Positions 17,016 to 26,133 are shown, counted from the stretch's first letter. The stretch: DNA of 64,000 bases from Mycolicibacterium alvei (GCF_010727325.1 NZ_AP022565.1:2170001-2234000), one strand, 5' to 3'. Numbers and translations: made by a program. The notes: generated by a model not told the origin, from the letters alone.

Positions 17016-18101
17016 GTGGCATACACGTCAACGCGCGGCGATGTCGGTGCAGGAATCGACCGCGTCATGCGCGGATGGCTGCCACAGCGGCTGACATCGG
17101 GGGCAGCCACATCGATGGAGATCTCGGAATTGAGCGCGCCGGACGCCGGCTACTCAGGGAAGACCGCGTTCTTCACCGCATCGTGGACCGATCCGCAGCA
17201 CCAACATCATTCCAAGGACCTGGTGCTCCGTCTGCAGGCCAAAGACCATCAGTTGTTCACTACGCCCGATGCGCCCCGGCAGGCCGAGGTGATGCGCCGG
17301 CTTGGTCGACACGGGATTGCCGTGCCACAGATCGTGGGGGTCGAGACCGACGTTTCACTGCTGGACGCGCCGTTCTACGTGATGCGGCGGGTGTCCGGCC
17401 GCACCCCGTCGGATGTTCCGAGTTGGCATAAACGCGGGTGGACCGCGGAGTTGTCCGCGACCGAGCGGGAACGGCTGTGTGACAACGGGCTACGCGAACT
17501 GGTCGCCGTCCATCAGATCGACGATCCTGCAGACCTGGCATTCTTGCGTGCCGATGGTCCCGATGGCGCCACTGCCCTGCAGCGCTACCTGACCACCCTT
17601 CAGAACTGGTATGAGTGGTGCCGAGACGACCTCAAGGTCGGCGCTGACCCGCTCGGCCGCGCTCTGCAGGTCATCCTCGATCAAGCCCCCAGCACTAGTG
17701 CGGAGACAGTCGTGTGGGGCGATGCCCGGGTCGGAAATATGTCCTTCGCCGACGATCTCTCGGTGGCCGCCCTGTTCGACTGGGAGACAGCCAGTACCGG
17801 CCCCGCCGATATCGATCTCGGCTGGTGGCTCATGTTCGAGACGTTCCTCTGCGAATCACTCGGGTTCACCCGGCCCCCAGGGGTCCCGACCGATGACGAA
17901 TTCGTATGCCGTTACCGGGAATTCGGCGGAACCTTGACCGGGGACATCGTCTACTACCAGCTCGTGGCCGCGTTCGTGCTGTCGCTGATCAACAATCGCC
18001 TCGCACTGCTGTTAGTGCGCGACGGCCTGGATGCGGCGACCGCACGCAGCTACCCGCAGTCCGCGGTCGACCTGGTCGAGCGGTACCTGCGGCAGCTGTG
18101 A
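17016..18101 (+). CDS. APH-family phosphotransferase-like protein (FadE36-type)
   Basis: 361 residues with the aminoglycoside-phosphotransferase/kinase fold. The catalytic loop reads WGDARVGN (about 235-242) in place of the usual HGDxxxxN, and the metal-binding segment is ALFDWETAS. Such proteins in actinobacterial lipid and steroid clusters are often labelled FadE36-like; their substrates are generally not established. The GTG at 17016 was chosen. It converges with the FAD monooxygenase, 8 bp away. Confidence 0.85.
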   Translation: MAYTSTRGDVGAGIDRVMRGWLPQRLTSGAATSMEISELSAPDAGYSGKTAFFTASWTDPQHQHHSKDLVLRLQAKDHQLFTTPDAPRQAEVMRRLGRHGIAVPQIVGVETDVSLLDAPFYVMRRVSGRTPSDVPSWHKRGWTAELSATERERLCDNGLRELVAVHQIDDPADLAFLRADGPDGATALQRYLTTLQNWYEWCRDDLKVGADPLGRALQVILDQAPSTSAETVVWGDARVGNMSFADDLSVAALFDWETASTGPADIDLGWWLMFETFLCESLGFTRPPGVPTDDEFVCRYREFGGTLTGDIVYYQLVAAFVLSLINNRLALLLVRDGLDAATARSYPQSAVDLVERYLRQL

Positions 18102-18109
18102 CGCGACGT

Positions 18110-19342
18110 TCAGGCCAGCGCCAGCGTGGTCAGGATGTCGGGCGTGTACGCCTCATCTGGGGCGGCCCACGGCCCCGCGTGCACCGCGTCCAGAGCCGCG
18201 CCCAGCTCGGGACGGCGGTGTAGTAGTCCGAACATCCGCGATCGGCGCGCCGCTCGGTCCGGCATGCCGAAACCGGTGAGCAGGTCCGTCAGCGCGCTGG
18301 CGAAGTGCAGCCGGGCCATTCGCTTGCGTCGCTCCTGGACATACCCAGCAAGTCCCTGGGGCGTCCAATCAGCGCTTTCCAGAAGTGATTCCGACAGCAT
18401 TCGCGCATCACGCATGCTGATACTGAGGCCCTGGGCCGTCACCGGATTGCTCCAGCCGGCCGCATCGCCGATCAGTGCCGCGCCAGGCGCCACGGGCTCA
18501 TCGACCCAGGCGTCGTTCATCGGAAATGTCGCGCATGGACCGATCGGGGTGGACGCCGCCAGTAGATCGGAGTTCGGGAAGATCGGGGTCCGGAATGCGT
18601 TCATGAACTCGCCGACCGCGGTGATCCCCTTGAGCGGCGCGGGGTCGTCGACGCTTCGACCGACGTAGAGCCGCAATCGGTGATCGGCGCGCGGGAGGAC
18701 AATGTACTGATTCCTGCCGTCCACCGAGATGGCCGTCTCCGCGCGGTCCCAGACTCCCCCGTCGTCAACGAGCATGCCCGATAACCGGACCCGGGCCTGC
18801 GTCGTGAACAGCGCCATGCCGAGCGCCGACCGGGTGGCCGACATCTTGCCGTCGGCACCGATCACCAAGCGGCACTGCACTGTTTGCTCTCCGTCATCGG
18901 CCTCATAGCTGACCGACGGGGCCGTACCGGGCGTCACCGAGGTCTTGCGGACACCGCGCACCACGACTGCGCCGGCCTTCGCTGCGGCGGTGGCCAGCGA
19001 CTCACGCAACTCCGGGTGACCCACGCCCACCACGCCCGGCGCGCCCGGGACCGCCGTGGACAAGTCGCGGGAACGCCGTTGTGCCTGCTCGACGCTGAAG
19101 CCCTCGTCGTACGGGACCATCTTCGTCATTACCGAGACACCGTCGGTCTGGAGAATGGCCTCGGCGACGCCCAGTTCGACCGCCTCACGAAAACCCCAGG
19201 GCACCATGGCCTCTCCACGCACGATATCGCGGTAGACCTGCTCGCGCTCCAGTACCGTCACGGCGATGCCCGCGTCGGCCAACCGGATCGCGAGCGTACA
19301 TCCGGCAATCCCGCCACCAACGATGACGACTTCGGCGTCCAT
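18110..19342 (-). CDS. FAD-dependent aromatic/polyketide-type monooxygenase
   Basis: 410 residues. The FAD dinucleotide motif GGGIAGCTLAIRLADAG (about 8-24) opens the protein. The GD motif (LIGDAAGWSNPVTAQGLS, about 290-307) contacts the flavin, as in the p-hydroxybenzoate hydroxylase fold. It would hydroxylate an organic ring or epoxidise an alkene using NAD(P)H and O2. The frame is open to 19756, but MDAEVVIVGGG at 19342 is the natural N-terminus. It is divergent from a TetR gene with an inverted repeat between them, so repression by that TetR is likely. Confidence 0.88.
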   Translation of the reverse strand: MDAEVVIVGGGIAGCTLAIRLADAGIAVTVLEREQVYRDIVRGEAMVPWGFREAVELGVAEAILQTDGVSVMTKMVPYDEGFSVEQAQRRSRDLSTAVPGAPGVVGVGHPELRESLATAAAKAGAVVVRGVRKTSVTPGTAPSVSYEADDGEQTVQCRLVIGADGKMSATRSALGMALFTTQARVRLSGMLVDDGGVWDRAETAISVDGRNQYIVLPRADHRLRLYVGRSVDDPAPLKGITAVGEFMNAFRTPIFPNSDLLAASTPIGPCATFPMNDAWVDEPVAPGAALIGDAAGWSNPVTAQGLSISMRDARMLSESLLESADWTPQGLAGYVQERRKRMARLHFASALTDLLTGFGMPDRAARRSRMFGLLHRRPELGAALDAVHAGPWAAPDEAYTPDILTTLALA

Positions 19343-19360
19343 GAGGTTCCTCTCGCTAAG

Positions 19361-19387
19361 ATCCCATTTACTATGGCATAATGGGAT
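19361..19387. promoter_or_regulatory. Inverted repeat between FAD monooxygenase and TetR genes, likely operator
   Basis: ATCCCATT (19361-19368) and AATGGGAT (19380-19387) form 8-bp perfect arms across an 11-bp spacer. The repeat sits in the 77-bp divergent gap, 19 bp before the monooxygenase start. This is the classic arrangement for a self-regulating TetR with a divergent target gene. Confidence 0.6.
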
Positions 19388-19419
19388 CCGCCGATGCCAG
19401 CGGAAAGGGATGGTGAGCC

Positions 19420-20019
19420 ATGGGACGCCGAGGTGGCACACAGCCGTCCCCCATCTCGAAGGTCGATGTTGTCGAGGCCGCAATGCGCGTTGTCGCCCGA
19501 TCCTCCCTGCAGGAGTTGACAGTTCGGTCAGTCGCCGAGGAATGTGGGGTGACGGCCCCGGCCATCCACTACCACCTACGCGGCGGTGATGATCTCGCCG
19601 ATCGCGTTGTCGAGGCGGTGGCCGCGCACATCGATGTGCGGATGGACCCGGACGCTTCCTGGATCGACCAGTATCTCGAACTCGTCCTGGCAATGGACCG
19701 CGCGTTCTTGGCCTATCCGGGCGCCGGTCTGCACGCGCTGACGTCGACGGGCCCATCAGCTGCGGCCACCCGGCTCACCGACACCGCCCTGGACATCCTG
19801 CGCCGCGCGGGACTTACCGAAGACGTGGCCGTGCAGACCTTTACCGCAACGTACTTGATGTTTGTCGGCTGGCTCGCAACCCGAAGTCGCGCCGAACGCG
19901 ACAGCATCCACCCCGCGCTGGCCGCTGCCGGCGCGACCAGCCTGGGCCGCGACGGTGGCCAACCGCTCGAAGAGGCAATGCGCCGCATTCTGATCACCGC
20001 ACAAGGAGAAACCACATGA
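19420..20019 (+). CDS. TetR-family transcriptional regulator
   Basis: 199 residues. The N-terminal helix-turn-helix spans about 13-60 (LTVRSVAEECGVTAPAIHYHLRGGDDL) and the rest is the ligand-binding helical domain. The unusual recognition-helix end IHYHL replaces the more common YxYF. It is divergent from the FAD monooxygenase and shares its control region with it; the downstream SnoaL-like gene overlaps by 4 bp. Confidence 0.9.
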   Translation: MGRRGGTQPSPISKVDVVEAAMRVVARSSLQELTVRSVAEECGVTAPAIHYHLRGGDDLADRVVEAVAAHIDVRMDPDASWIDQYLELVLAMDRAFLAYPGAGLHALTSTGPSAAATRLTDTALDILRRAGLTEDVAVQTFTATYLMFVGWLATRSRAERDSIHPALAAAGATSLGRDGGQPLEEAMRRILITAQGETT

Positions 20020-20360
20020 CCGACCACGACGCATCCTGGGTCAAGGGCTACTACGCGGACTGGGATTCCGGTGACGCCGAGGCGATCAGCGCCTGGTTCG
20101 ACGACGATGTCGTCCTCGAAGACGTGCCGACCGGCCATATCGCCAGGGGCGCAAGCGAAGCCCGCGCGTTCGTCGACGGTGCACTCAAACTTGTGCCCGG
20201 CGCCAGCTACGACGTTCTTACCGCGTTGGTCAGCGGCGACAAGTTCGCCGTCGAGTGGGTGATGCAACCGGCCGGTCTGCACGGCGCGTCGGTCGGAACC
20301 GTGCGCAACGGCAAGGTGCTAACCAACCGCGACTTCTGGGATGCCTCACCCAAGAAGTGA
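20016..20360 (+). CDS. SnoaL-like/NTF2-fold small protein
   Basis: 114 residues with the NTF2-like cone pattern: WVKGYYADWDSGDAEAISAW at the start, a mid-protein AFVDGALKLVPGASYDV, and a C-terminal WVMQPAGLHG strand. Members act as cyclases, isomerases or hydratases on small lipophilic molecules, or simply bind ligands. It is co-transcribed with the TetR gene and opposite the FAD monooxygenase, so it probably acts on that enzyme's product. Confidence 0.75.
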   Translation: MTDHDASWVKGYYADWDSGDAEAISAWFDDDVVLEDVPTGHIARGASEARAFVDGALKLVPGASYDVLTALVSGDKFAVEWVMQPAGLHGASVGTVRNGKVLTNRDFWDASPKK

Positions 20361-20371
20361 GCCCCGCACGT

Positions 20372-21193
20372 TCAGTCGGCGCCGTCCTCCAGCATCAGCG
20401 GGCCGTCGTGCACGACATTTCCCAAGAGACCGAGATCAACGCCCGCCCCCGCCGCTGCCTCCCGGCACGCCGCGACGTCCTTGCGTAGAAACGGCCCGGC
20501 CAATTCCGTGAACCGGTCGATTCCGCCGATACGGTGGGTGTGGTCGGCGGCACTGCTTCGGCCACTGCACACCTGAAGTGCAGACAGCAACGCGTCCGGA
20601 TCGACGTTCAGCTTGCCACCCAGTTGCGTTGCCGCAGCAACAAGCTGGGCATTGGCGGCGAACAGCAGATTGTTGATCAGCTTGATGGCCAGCGCACTGC
20701 CCAACTCGCCGGTCGGCACAACCGGATCGGCGTACGCGGCCAGCACCGGCGTCACCCGTTCGACGGCGTCGGCCGGTCCGCCGACCAGCACAGTCAGCGT
20801 ACCCGCGGAGATGTTCTCCGCTGTGCCGCTGACTGGCGCGTCCAGGATCACTGGCGCCGAGGGTGAGCTGTCCCGCAATGCTTCGAGAGTGGATACGGTG
20901 CCGGTGGTGTGCGAGACGAACACCGAACCGGGCTTGGCGTTGGCAATGAAACCGTCGGGGCCCAAGCCTATTTCGCACAGTTGCGCGTCGGAGAACAGGC
21001 ACGAGATCAAGATGTCGCTCCGTGATGCCAATTCGGCCACGGAGCCGGCCAATGTGGCACCACCCGCCGTGACGCGGTGGCGGACCTCGTCTCGACGGCT
21101 ATAAACCAGCACGCGGTGACCGGCGCCGAGCAACCGCATGACCATCGGTTCGCCGAGTCGGCCGGCTCCGATGAAACCGATTGTGCTCGTCAC
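20372..21193 (-). CDS. NAD(P)-dependent beta-hydroxyacid dehydrogenase (3-hydroxyisobutyrate dehydrogenase family)
   Basis: 273 residues. The N-terminal Rossmann motif GFIGAGRLGEPM (6-17) is followed by the family substrate signature DAPVSGTAENISAGTLTVLV (about 117-136) and the catalytic lysine region ALAIKLINNLL (about 165-175). It oxidises a small beta-hydroxy acid or reduces a semialdehyde. It is last in a five-gene operon and its ATG overlaps the ligase stop. Confidence 0.88.
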   Translation of the reverse strand: MTSTIGFIGAGRLGEPMVMRLLGAGHRVLVYSRRDEVRHRVTAGGATLAGSVAELASRSDILISCLFSDAQLCEIGLGPDGFIANAKPGSVFVSHTTGTVSTLEALRDSSPSAPVILDAPVSGTAENISAGTLTVLVGGPADAVERVTPVLAAYADPVVPTGELGSALAIKLINNLLFAANAQLVAAATQLGGKLNVDPDALLSALQVCSGRSSAADHTHRIGGIDRFTELAGPFLRKDVAACREAAAGAGVDLGLLGNVVHDGPLMLEDGAD

Positions 21194-22752
21194 TGCATTC
21201 TCCTATGCAAGAACTCCTCTAGCTCTTGCCGGCCGCCTTCCTCGTTGTCGTGCACAGCAATAAGCTCCCGCAGCGCCGCCCGGTCCGGCTTGAGCATTGC
21301 AGTCAAGGGCAGTTCGTCGACAATCAGCAGTTCGTCGGGTGCCTTGTAGTCGGCCAGTTCGGCTGCCACATGAGTGCGCAGCTCGGCCAGCGTCGGTGGA
21401 TCGGTAGGGTCACGCGCCACCACGAAGGCGACGCCGATCTCCCCGATCACCGGTGCGGGACGGCCGATGACTGCGGCCTGTTTGACCCCGGGGTGGTCAC
21501 CGAGGGTCCGCTCCACTTCACCAGGGTGCACGTTGTAGCCGCCCCGGATGTACATGTCGCCCCGGCGTCCCACCAGGATGAGGTTGCCATCGTCGCCGAG
21601 AACCCCGATGTCGCCGGTACGTAGCCAGCCGTCCCGCAGTACCTCTGCGGTGAGTTCCGGGTTTCGCCAGTAGCCGCGCATCACGCACGGACCACTGACC
21701 TCGACGACACCGTCGGGTCCGATACGTACCTCGGTCCCCGCCGCGGGCCGTCCGACGCTGCGGAACTGTACCTCGGGCGTGTCTTCGGGTGCGGTGCCGC
21801 TGATGGTCGGACATTCGGTCATCGCGTATCGCACCACCAGCGGCACCCCGATCTGCTGGGCGACCCGGCGCACCAGATCGGGGGATGCCGGCGCGGTCGC
21901 CACCACACCGATCCGCAGGTGCGGCAATTCCTGTGGATTCACACCTTCGACGTCGAGCAGTTTGGTCCACTGGGTCGGCACCGCGCCGGCGACGGTTATC
22001 CGCTCGTCGCGCAGCACATCGAACATGCCCTGAGCCGACCACGGTGCCGGCGGGATCACCAGCGTGATACCCCACAACAGCTGATCCCACAGCTTGAACA
22101 TGTAGCCGGCATGTGCGAACGGCGTCGAGGTGAGCCGCCGATCGTAGGGAGCGCTCATCACGCCGGCTGCTGCGGCTCCGGCCGCCAATCGGTCGGCGTC
22201 GTACACCGCACCTTTGGGGGTTCCGGTGGTGCCGCTGGTGAAGATCAGTGCCACGGGATCGCGTCGGGTGAGTTCGACCGGTGGCGCCACTTCACTGGAG
22301 TCGGTTGACAGGGCCTCGCGTCGCAGCACGCGGCGCCCGGCAATGGGCAGCTCCCCGAGAGCGTCATCGACGACAATCAGCGCCGGATCGGACTGTTGCA
22401 CAATAGATGTGATTTCACGCCGACCCAACCGCGGGTTGAGGCCAGTGGTAATGGCTCCGATCATCGCCGCTGCGGCGTAGCACGTCGCGTAGTCAATGCC
22501 CGACGGTAGCCACAATGTGACCACGTCGCCCTTGCCGACCCCGAGCTCGGCGAACTGCGCGGCGACGCTACGTGCGCGGCCGATCCACTCGGCGAACGTG
22601 ACCCGCGCACCGGGCTCCACGTAGGCCTCCCGGCCCCCGTGAGCCAGCGCCGCGGCGTCCAACAGCTCCCGCGCACTCGCGAAGCTACGGTTTATGACGA
22701 AATTCGGTGAATCTCCGTCATAAACCGTAGTGTCGGCGCGGTATTCAGCCAT
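21190..22752 (-). CDS. Acyl-CoA synthetase (class I adenylate-forming ligase)
   Basis: 520 residues. The AMP-binding P-loop FTSGTTGTPKG is at 171-181; the A8 hinge (GWLRTGDIG) and RGGYNVHPGEVE follow. The usual C-terminal GK motif is replaced by TAMLKPDRAAL, so the catalytic lysine sits in an altered context. It converts a carboxylic acid to its CoA thioester with ATP. The ATG at 22752 has GAGGAG upstream and directly follows the thiolase-like gene's stop. A perfect 15-bp inverted repeat lies within codons 8-23. Confidence 0.9.
   Translation of the reverse strand: MAEYRADTTVYDGDSPNFVINRSFASARELLDAAALAHGGREAYVEPGARVTFAEWIGRARSVAAQFAELGVGKGDVVTLWLPSGIDYATCYAAAAMIGAITTGLNPRLGRREITSIVQQSDPALIVVDDALGELPIAGRRVLRREALSTDSSEVAPPVELTRRDPVALIFTSGTTGTPKGAVYDADRLAAGAAAAGVMSAPYDRRLTSTPFAHAGYMFKLWDQLLWGITLVIPPAPWSAQGMFDVLRDERITVAGAVPTQWTKLLDVEGVNPQELPHLRIGVVATAPASPDLVRRVAQQIGVPLVVRYAMTECPTISGTAPEDTPEVQFRSVGRPAAGTEVRIGPDGVVEVSGPCVMRGYWRNPELTAEVLRDGWLRTGDIGVLGDDGNLILVGRRGDMYIRGGYNVHPGEVERTLGDHPGVKQAAVIGRPAPVIGEIGVAFVVARDPTDPPTLAELRTHVAAELADYKAPDELLIVDELPLTAMLKPDRAALRELIAVHDNEEGGRQELEEFLHRRMQ
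22685..22730. repeat. Perfect 15-bp inverted repeat inside the ligase start region
   Basis: CTACGGTTTATGACG (22685-22699) and CGTCATAAACCGTAG (22716-22730) are exact reverse complements separated by 16 bases. The repeat lies 22-67 bp after the ligase start codon, inside the coding sequence. It could fold in the mRNA near the start, act as an intragenic operator, or be an insertion footprint. Confidence 0.9.
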
Positions 22753-23904
22753 CTAGGGCTCCTCGGCGCCGAGAATCACTGTGCCACTGGAACAGAACCA
22801 ACCGCCGGTACCACTGACACAGGCGATCTTGGCGTCAGGCACCTGCCGCGGCCCGCATTCCCCGCGTAATTGGCGTGCCGCCTCGACTAACAGGAACAGA
22901 CCGCGCTGCCCGGGGTGGCACGCCGACAGCCCGCCGCCGTCGGTGTTGGTCGGCAGTGCGCCGCCCAGGCGCAGTGCGCCAGACTCGACGAACGCGCCAC
23001 CCTCCCCCTTCGGGCAGAAGCCGAGATCTTCCAGCGTGAGCAGCAGCATGTAGGTGAACGCGTCGTAGAGCTCGGCCACATCCACATCCGCCGGCGTCAC
23101 ACCGGCGCGGGCGAAGGCCAGTGGCCCGCTCACCGACGCCGGACCGACAGTCAGGTCGTCCCACTGCGAGGTGAGCATGTGGGAGGTGGTCTCCCCCGTT
23201 CCGAGCACCCAGACCGGTTTGCCCTTCAAATCTTTCGCGCGGTCGGCGCTGACCAGCACGGCAGCTGCTCCGCCGTCACTGCGGATACAGCAGTGCAGTT
23301 TCGTGAAAGGGTCGGCGATCATCGGCCCGGCCAACACGTCATCGATGGTGATCGGATCCCGGTAGTACGCCTCGGGATTGTCCGCCGCGTTGAACCGGGC
23401 GGACACCGCAACCTCGGCCAGCTGCTCGATGGTGGTGCCGTAGGTGTACATGTGCCGGCGCGCTGCCATCGCGTACTTGGAGACCAGTGTGTGCCCGTAC
23501 GGAGCCTCCCACTGCAGTGGCCCGCGCGAACCCCAGTTGATATTGGCTCCCCGCAAGCCTTTTCGAAGATCCGCACGCGCGGTGGAACCGTAAGTGAGTA
23601 GCACCACGTCGGCGTGCCCGGCGGCGATCGCGTCGGCCGCGTGCGCGGCCATCACCTCCCACGACGCACCCCCGACAGCTGTCGAATCAATCCATCGGGG
23701 GCGCAGACCGAGATACTCACCGACGTCGACCGGGGGCAGGGTGCCCTGACCGGTGGAGGCCAACCCATCGACATCGGCCGGCGTCAGCCCGGCATCAGCC
23801 AGTGCCCGGCGGCTGGCCTGCGCGATCAACTCGTAAGGACTCTTGTCGTCAACGCGGCCGACATCGGAAAGGGCCACGCCGGCGATCGCGACACCGCGAC
23901 TCAC
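22753..23904 (-). CDS. Ltp-type thiolase-like protein (SCP2-thiolase family, possible aldolase)
   Basis: 383 residues from the GTG at 23904, which overlaps the stop of the preceding dehydrogenase; the longer frame is a shadow. The thiolase fold is recognisable (MAAHAADAIAAGHADVVLL, DVAELYDAF, ALPTNTDGGGLSACHPG). At the nucleophile position it reads GGASWE, with no cysteine. This matches Ltp2-type proteins that do retro-aldol cleavage with a DUF35 partner. It lies between two acyl-CoA dehydrogenases and a ligase. No DUF35 gene is in this operon; candidates are at 2848 and 30391. Confidence 0.85.
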   Translation of the reverse strand: MSRGVAIAGVALSDVGRVDDKSPYELIAQASRRALADAGLTPADVDGLASTGQGTLPPVDVGEYLGLRPRWIDSTAVGGASWEVMAAHAADAIAAGHADVVLLTYGSTARADLRKGLRGANINWGSRGPLQWEAPYGHTLVSKYAMAARRHMYTYGTTIEQLAEVAVSARFNAADNPEAYYRDPITIDDVLAGPMIADPFTKLHCCIRSDGGAAAVLVSADRAKDLKGKPVWVLGTGETTSHMLTSQWDDLTVGPASVSGPLAFARAGVTPADVDVAELYDAFTYMLLLTLEDLGFCPKGEGGAFVESGALRLGGALPTNTDGGGLSACHPGQRGLFLLVEAARQLRGECGPRQVPDAKIACVSGTGGWFCSSGTVILGAEEP

Positions 23905-24923
23905 TGGGCTCGGTCCTGCGCCAACAGCTCGGCCAGCACCTCGGTAGGTTCGGCGAAGAGGTGCCGGAATACGTGCGCACGTTTGAGGTACAGGTGCGTG
24001 TTGTTCTCGAAGGTGTACCCCATGCCGCCGAACACCTGGATGCCGGCGGCGGCATTGTCGACCGCCGCTGATCCGGCAACGGTCAGCGCGGAGAGTACCT
24101 GAAGCAGTGCGTCGGACCGGCCGTCGGCCAGCGCTATCGCGGCGAAGAACGTCTGTGCCTGTGCCGCTTCGGCGGCGATCTCCATGTCTACACACGCGTG
24201 TTTGATGGCCTGGTGCACGCCGATCGGCTTGCCGAACTGCTCGCGGGTCTTGGCGTGTTCGGTCGCCGATGCGCACGCGGCCGCGGCCAGACCGGCCAGG
24301 AATGCCGCCGAGAGCACCATGGCGCGCCCCCAGATCCATTCGTCCTCAGCGGGAAGCCAATACTGGGGCTCGGCGGATTCCACGGTGGCGGTGGCGATGC
24401 GGGTGCCGGGGTCGGACGCATCTACCGGCGATAGTTCACCGAGCGCATCGATCCCGACGAGCGCGGCTCCACTGCGGGCGACCACCAGGGCGTGGGAGGC
24501 ACCGGCGGGTTCGAACACGTCGAAAGTGCCCTTGATCGGCCGGGCCTCGCCGTCGCCGCGGAGCACGGCAAGCGCAACCAGCGCCTGCCCGGACCCGATG
24601 CGCTCCGCAAGGGCGGTGTCACCGCAGCGCGCAGCGACCCGGGCGCCCAACGTGCAGGCCAGGAATGGGCCGGGGGCGAGCCGTTTGCCGAATTCGACGA
24701 ACAACAACACTTCGTCATCGAACGGCCGCCCGGACCCGCCGAACTCTTCGTCCAGCCCGAGCGTGAGCAAGCCCAGCTCCGCACCCTCACGCCAGAGATG
24801 TTCGGGCACCGTCATTTCCGCATGCCGCTCGGTGCGTATCCGTTCGACCGGCATCCGCTCAGCAAGGAAAACTCCTGCTGCCTCGACGATTTCGAGCTGT
24901 TCAGCTCCTGGTAACAGGTCCAC
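23901..24923 (-). CDS. Acyl-CoA dehydrogenase, short subunit
   Basis: 340 residues, shorter than the usual 380. The C-terminal block AGIQVFGGMGYTFENNTHLY (about 295-314) is the flavin/dimer motif, and the N-terminal half is reduced. Short members pair with a longer neighbour in alpha2beta2 complexes such as ChsE1-ChsE2 (FadE28-FadE29) of cholesterol side-chain oxidation. The adjacent 392-residue dehydrogenase is the natural partner. Start GTG 24923, preceded by GGAGAGG; its stop overlaps the thiolase-like gene. Confidence 0.88.
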   Translation of the reverse strand: MDLLPGAEQLEIVEAAGVFLAERMPVERIRTERHAEMTVPEHLWREGAELGLLTLGLDEEFGGSGRPFDDEVLLFVEFGKRLAPGPFLACTLGARVAARCGDTALAERIGSGQALVALAVLRGDGEARPIKGTFDVFEPAGASHALVVARSGAALVGIDALGELSPVDASDPGTRIATATVESAEPQYWLPAEDEWIWGRAMVLSAAFLAGLAAAACASATEHAKTREQFGKPIGVHQAIKHACVDMEIAAEAAQAQTFFAAIALADGRSDALLQVLSALTVAGSAAVDNAAAGIQVFGGMGYTFENNTHLYLKRAHVFRHLFAEPTEVLAELLAQDRAQ

Positions 24924-24944
24924 GACCCTCTCCTGACTGATCGT

Positions 24945-26123
24945 TCATCGGGGCAGCCCCAGCACTCGCTCACCGACAATGTTCCGCTGAATCTCCGAGG
25001 TCCCGCCGCCGATCGCCTGGGAGAAGCTGTAGTAGTAGTACCCCGCCCACCCGTCGATGTCCCATCGCGAGGAATGACGGCTGGACGCTGGGCCAATGAC
25101 ATCCATCGCCAATTTGCCTATCTCCTTGGCCAACTCGGCGTACATCAGCTTGACGATGGAACCGCGGGGTCCCGGAGTTTCGGTCTTCAACGCCTCGCAG
25201 ATGTTGGTGTAGGTCAGTGCCCGTAATGAAGCCACCGACGCCCGCGCATGCGCCAGGCGCCGCGCGATCTCATCATCGGCGATCGCGGGCCTGCGCCCAT
25301 CGGGGCCGACGTGATCGCGCGCATAGTCGATGAGGTCTTCGATGATCTTGGCCAGCCGAACCTGGTTGGCAGTGAAGGCGGTACCCCGCTCGAATGACAG
25401 CGTGGCCATCGCGACGGACCAGCCCGCACCTACCTCGCCGACCACGTTGGACAGCGGGATGCGGACGTCGTCGTAGAACACCTCGCAGAATTCCGCACCG
25501 CCCTCGATCGTCTCGATCGGGCGGATGTCGATACCTGGCGTGCTCATGTCGCAGATCACCCAGGTGATGCCACTGTGCTTGCTCCCGGTGTTGTCTGTGC
25601 GGACGAGCAGTTCCTGGTAGTCGGAGACAGTGGCGAAACTGGTCCAGAGTTTCTGCCCGGAGACCACCAACTCGTCACCGTCGATGACAGCCTTGGTGCG
25701 CAACGCCGCAAGGTCCGATCCGGCGTCGGGTTCGGAGAAGCCCTGACACCAGAGCACCTCGCCGCGAAGGATTCTCGGAAGATGAAACAACTTCTGTTCG
25801 TCGGTGGCACGGGTGATCAGTGTCGGCCCGGCATGCGACAGACCGACGAAGCACGCGTCGATACCGGGAAATCCCCTGGCTGCGTACTCCTCGTACCAGA
25901 TCAGCTGCTGCAACAGGGTCAGACCCTTGCCGCCGTACTCAGTCGGCCAGGCAATGCCGGCCCAACCGCCTTCCCATTGGGTGCGCTGCCAGGCCAGGTC
26001 GTACTCGCGGATGCCCGCATCGTCGCGGGGGCGTGGTTCGGTCGGCTTGTTCTCGTCCAGCCAGGTGCGGACCTGATCGCGGAACTCGATCTGGTCAGGA
26101 GTGAAGTCCAGGTCCATGGTCAC
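24945..26123 (-). CDS. Acyl-CoA dehydrogenase, long subunit
   Basis: 392 residues. Typical segments are visible: WPTEYGGKGLTLLQQ, GFSEPDAGSDLAALRTKA (about 135-152), LWTSFATVSDYQELLVRT, and the C-terminal GGTSEIQRNIVGERVLG. It oxidises acyl-CoA at the alpha-beta bond, passing electrons to ETF. It heads the five-gene minus-strand operon and probably forms a heteromer with the next gene's product. The start is GTG 26123 or ATG 26117. A TGACA-type palindrome lies 11 bp upstream. Confidence 0.92.
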   Translation of the reverse strand: MTMDLDFTPDQIEFRDQVRTWLDENKPTEPRPRDDAGIREYDLAWQRTQWEGGWAGIAWPTEYGGKGLTLLQQLIWYEEYAARGFPGIDACFVGLSHAGPTLITRATDEQKLFHLPRILRGEVLWCQGFSEPDAGSDLAALRTKAVIDGDELVVSGQKLWTSFATVSDYQELLVRTDNTGSKHSGITWVICDMSTPGIDIRPIETIEGGAEFCEVFYDDVRIPLSNVVGEVGAGWSVAMATLSFERGTAFTANQVRLAKIIEDLIDYARDHVGPDGRRPAIADDEIARRLAHARASVASLRALTYTNICEALKTETPGPRGSIVKLMYAELAKEIGKLAMDVIGPASSRHSSRWDIDGWAGYYYYSFSQAIGGGTSEIQRNIVGERVLGLPR

Positions 26124-26133
26124 CGAGTGTAAG

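Noticed and set aside
17695..17704. GCACTAGTGC palindrome inside the phosphotransferase-like gene
   Set aside because: It lacks the TGAC/GTCA ends of the shared element and lies well inside coding sequence, so it was not counted as an operator.
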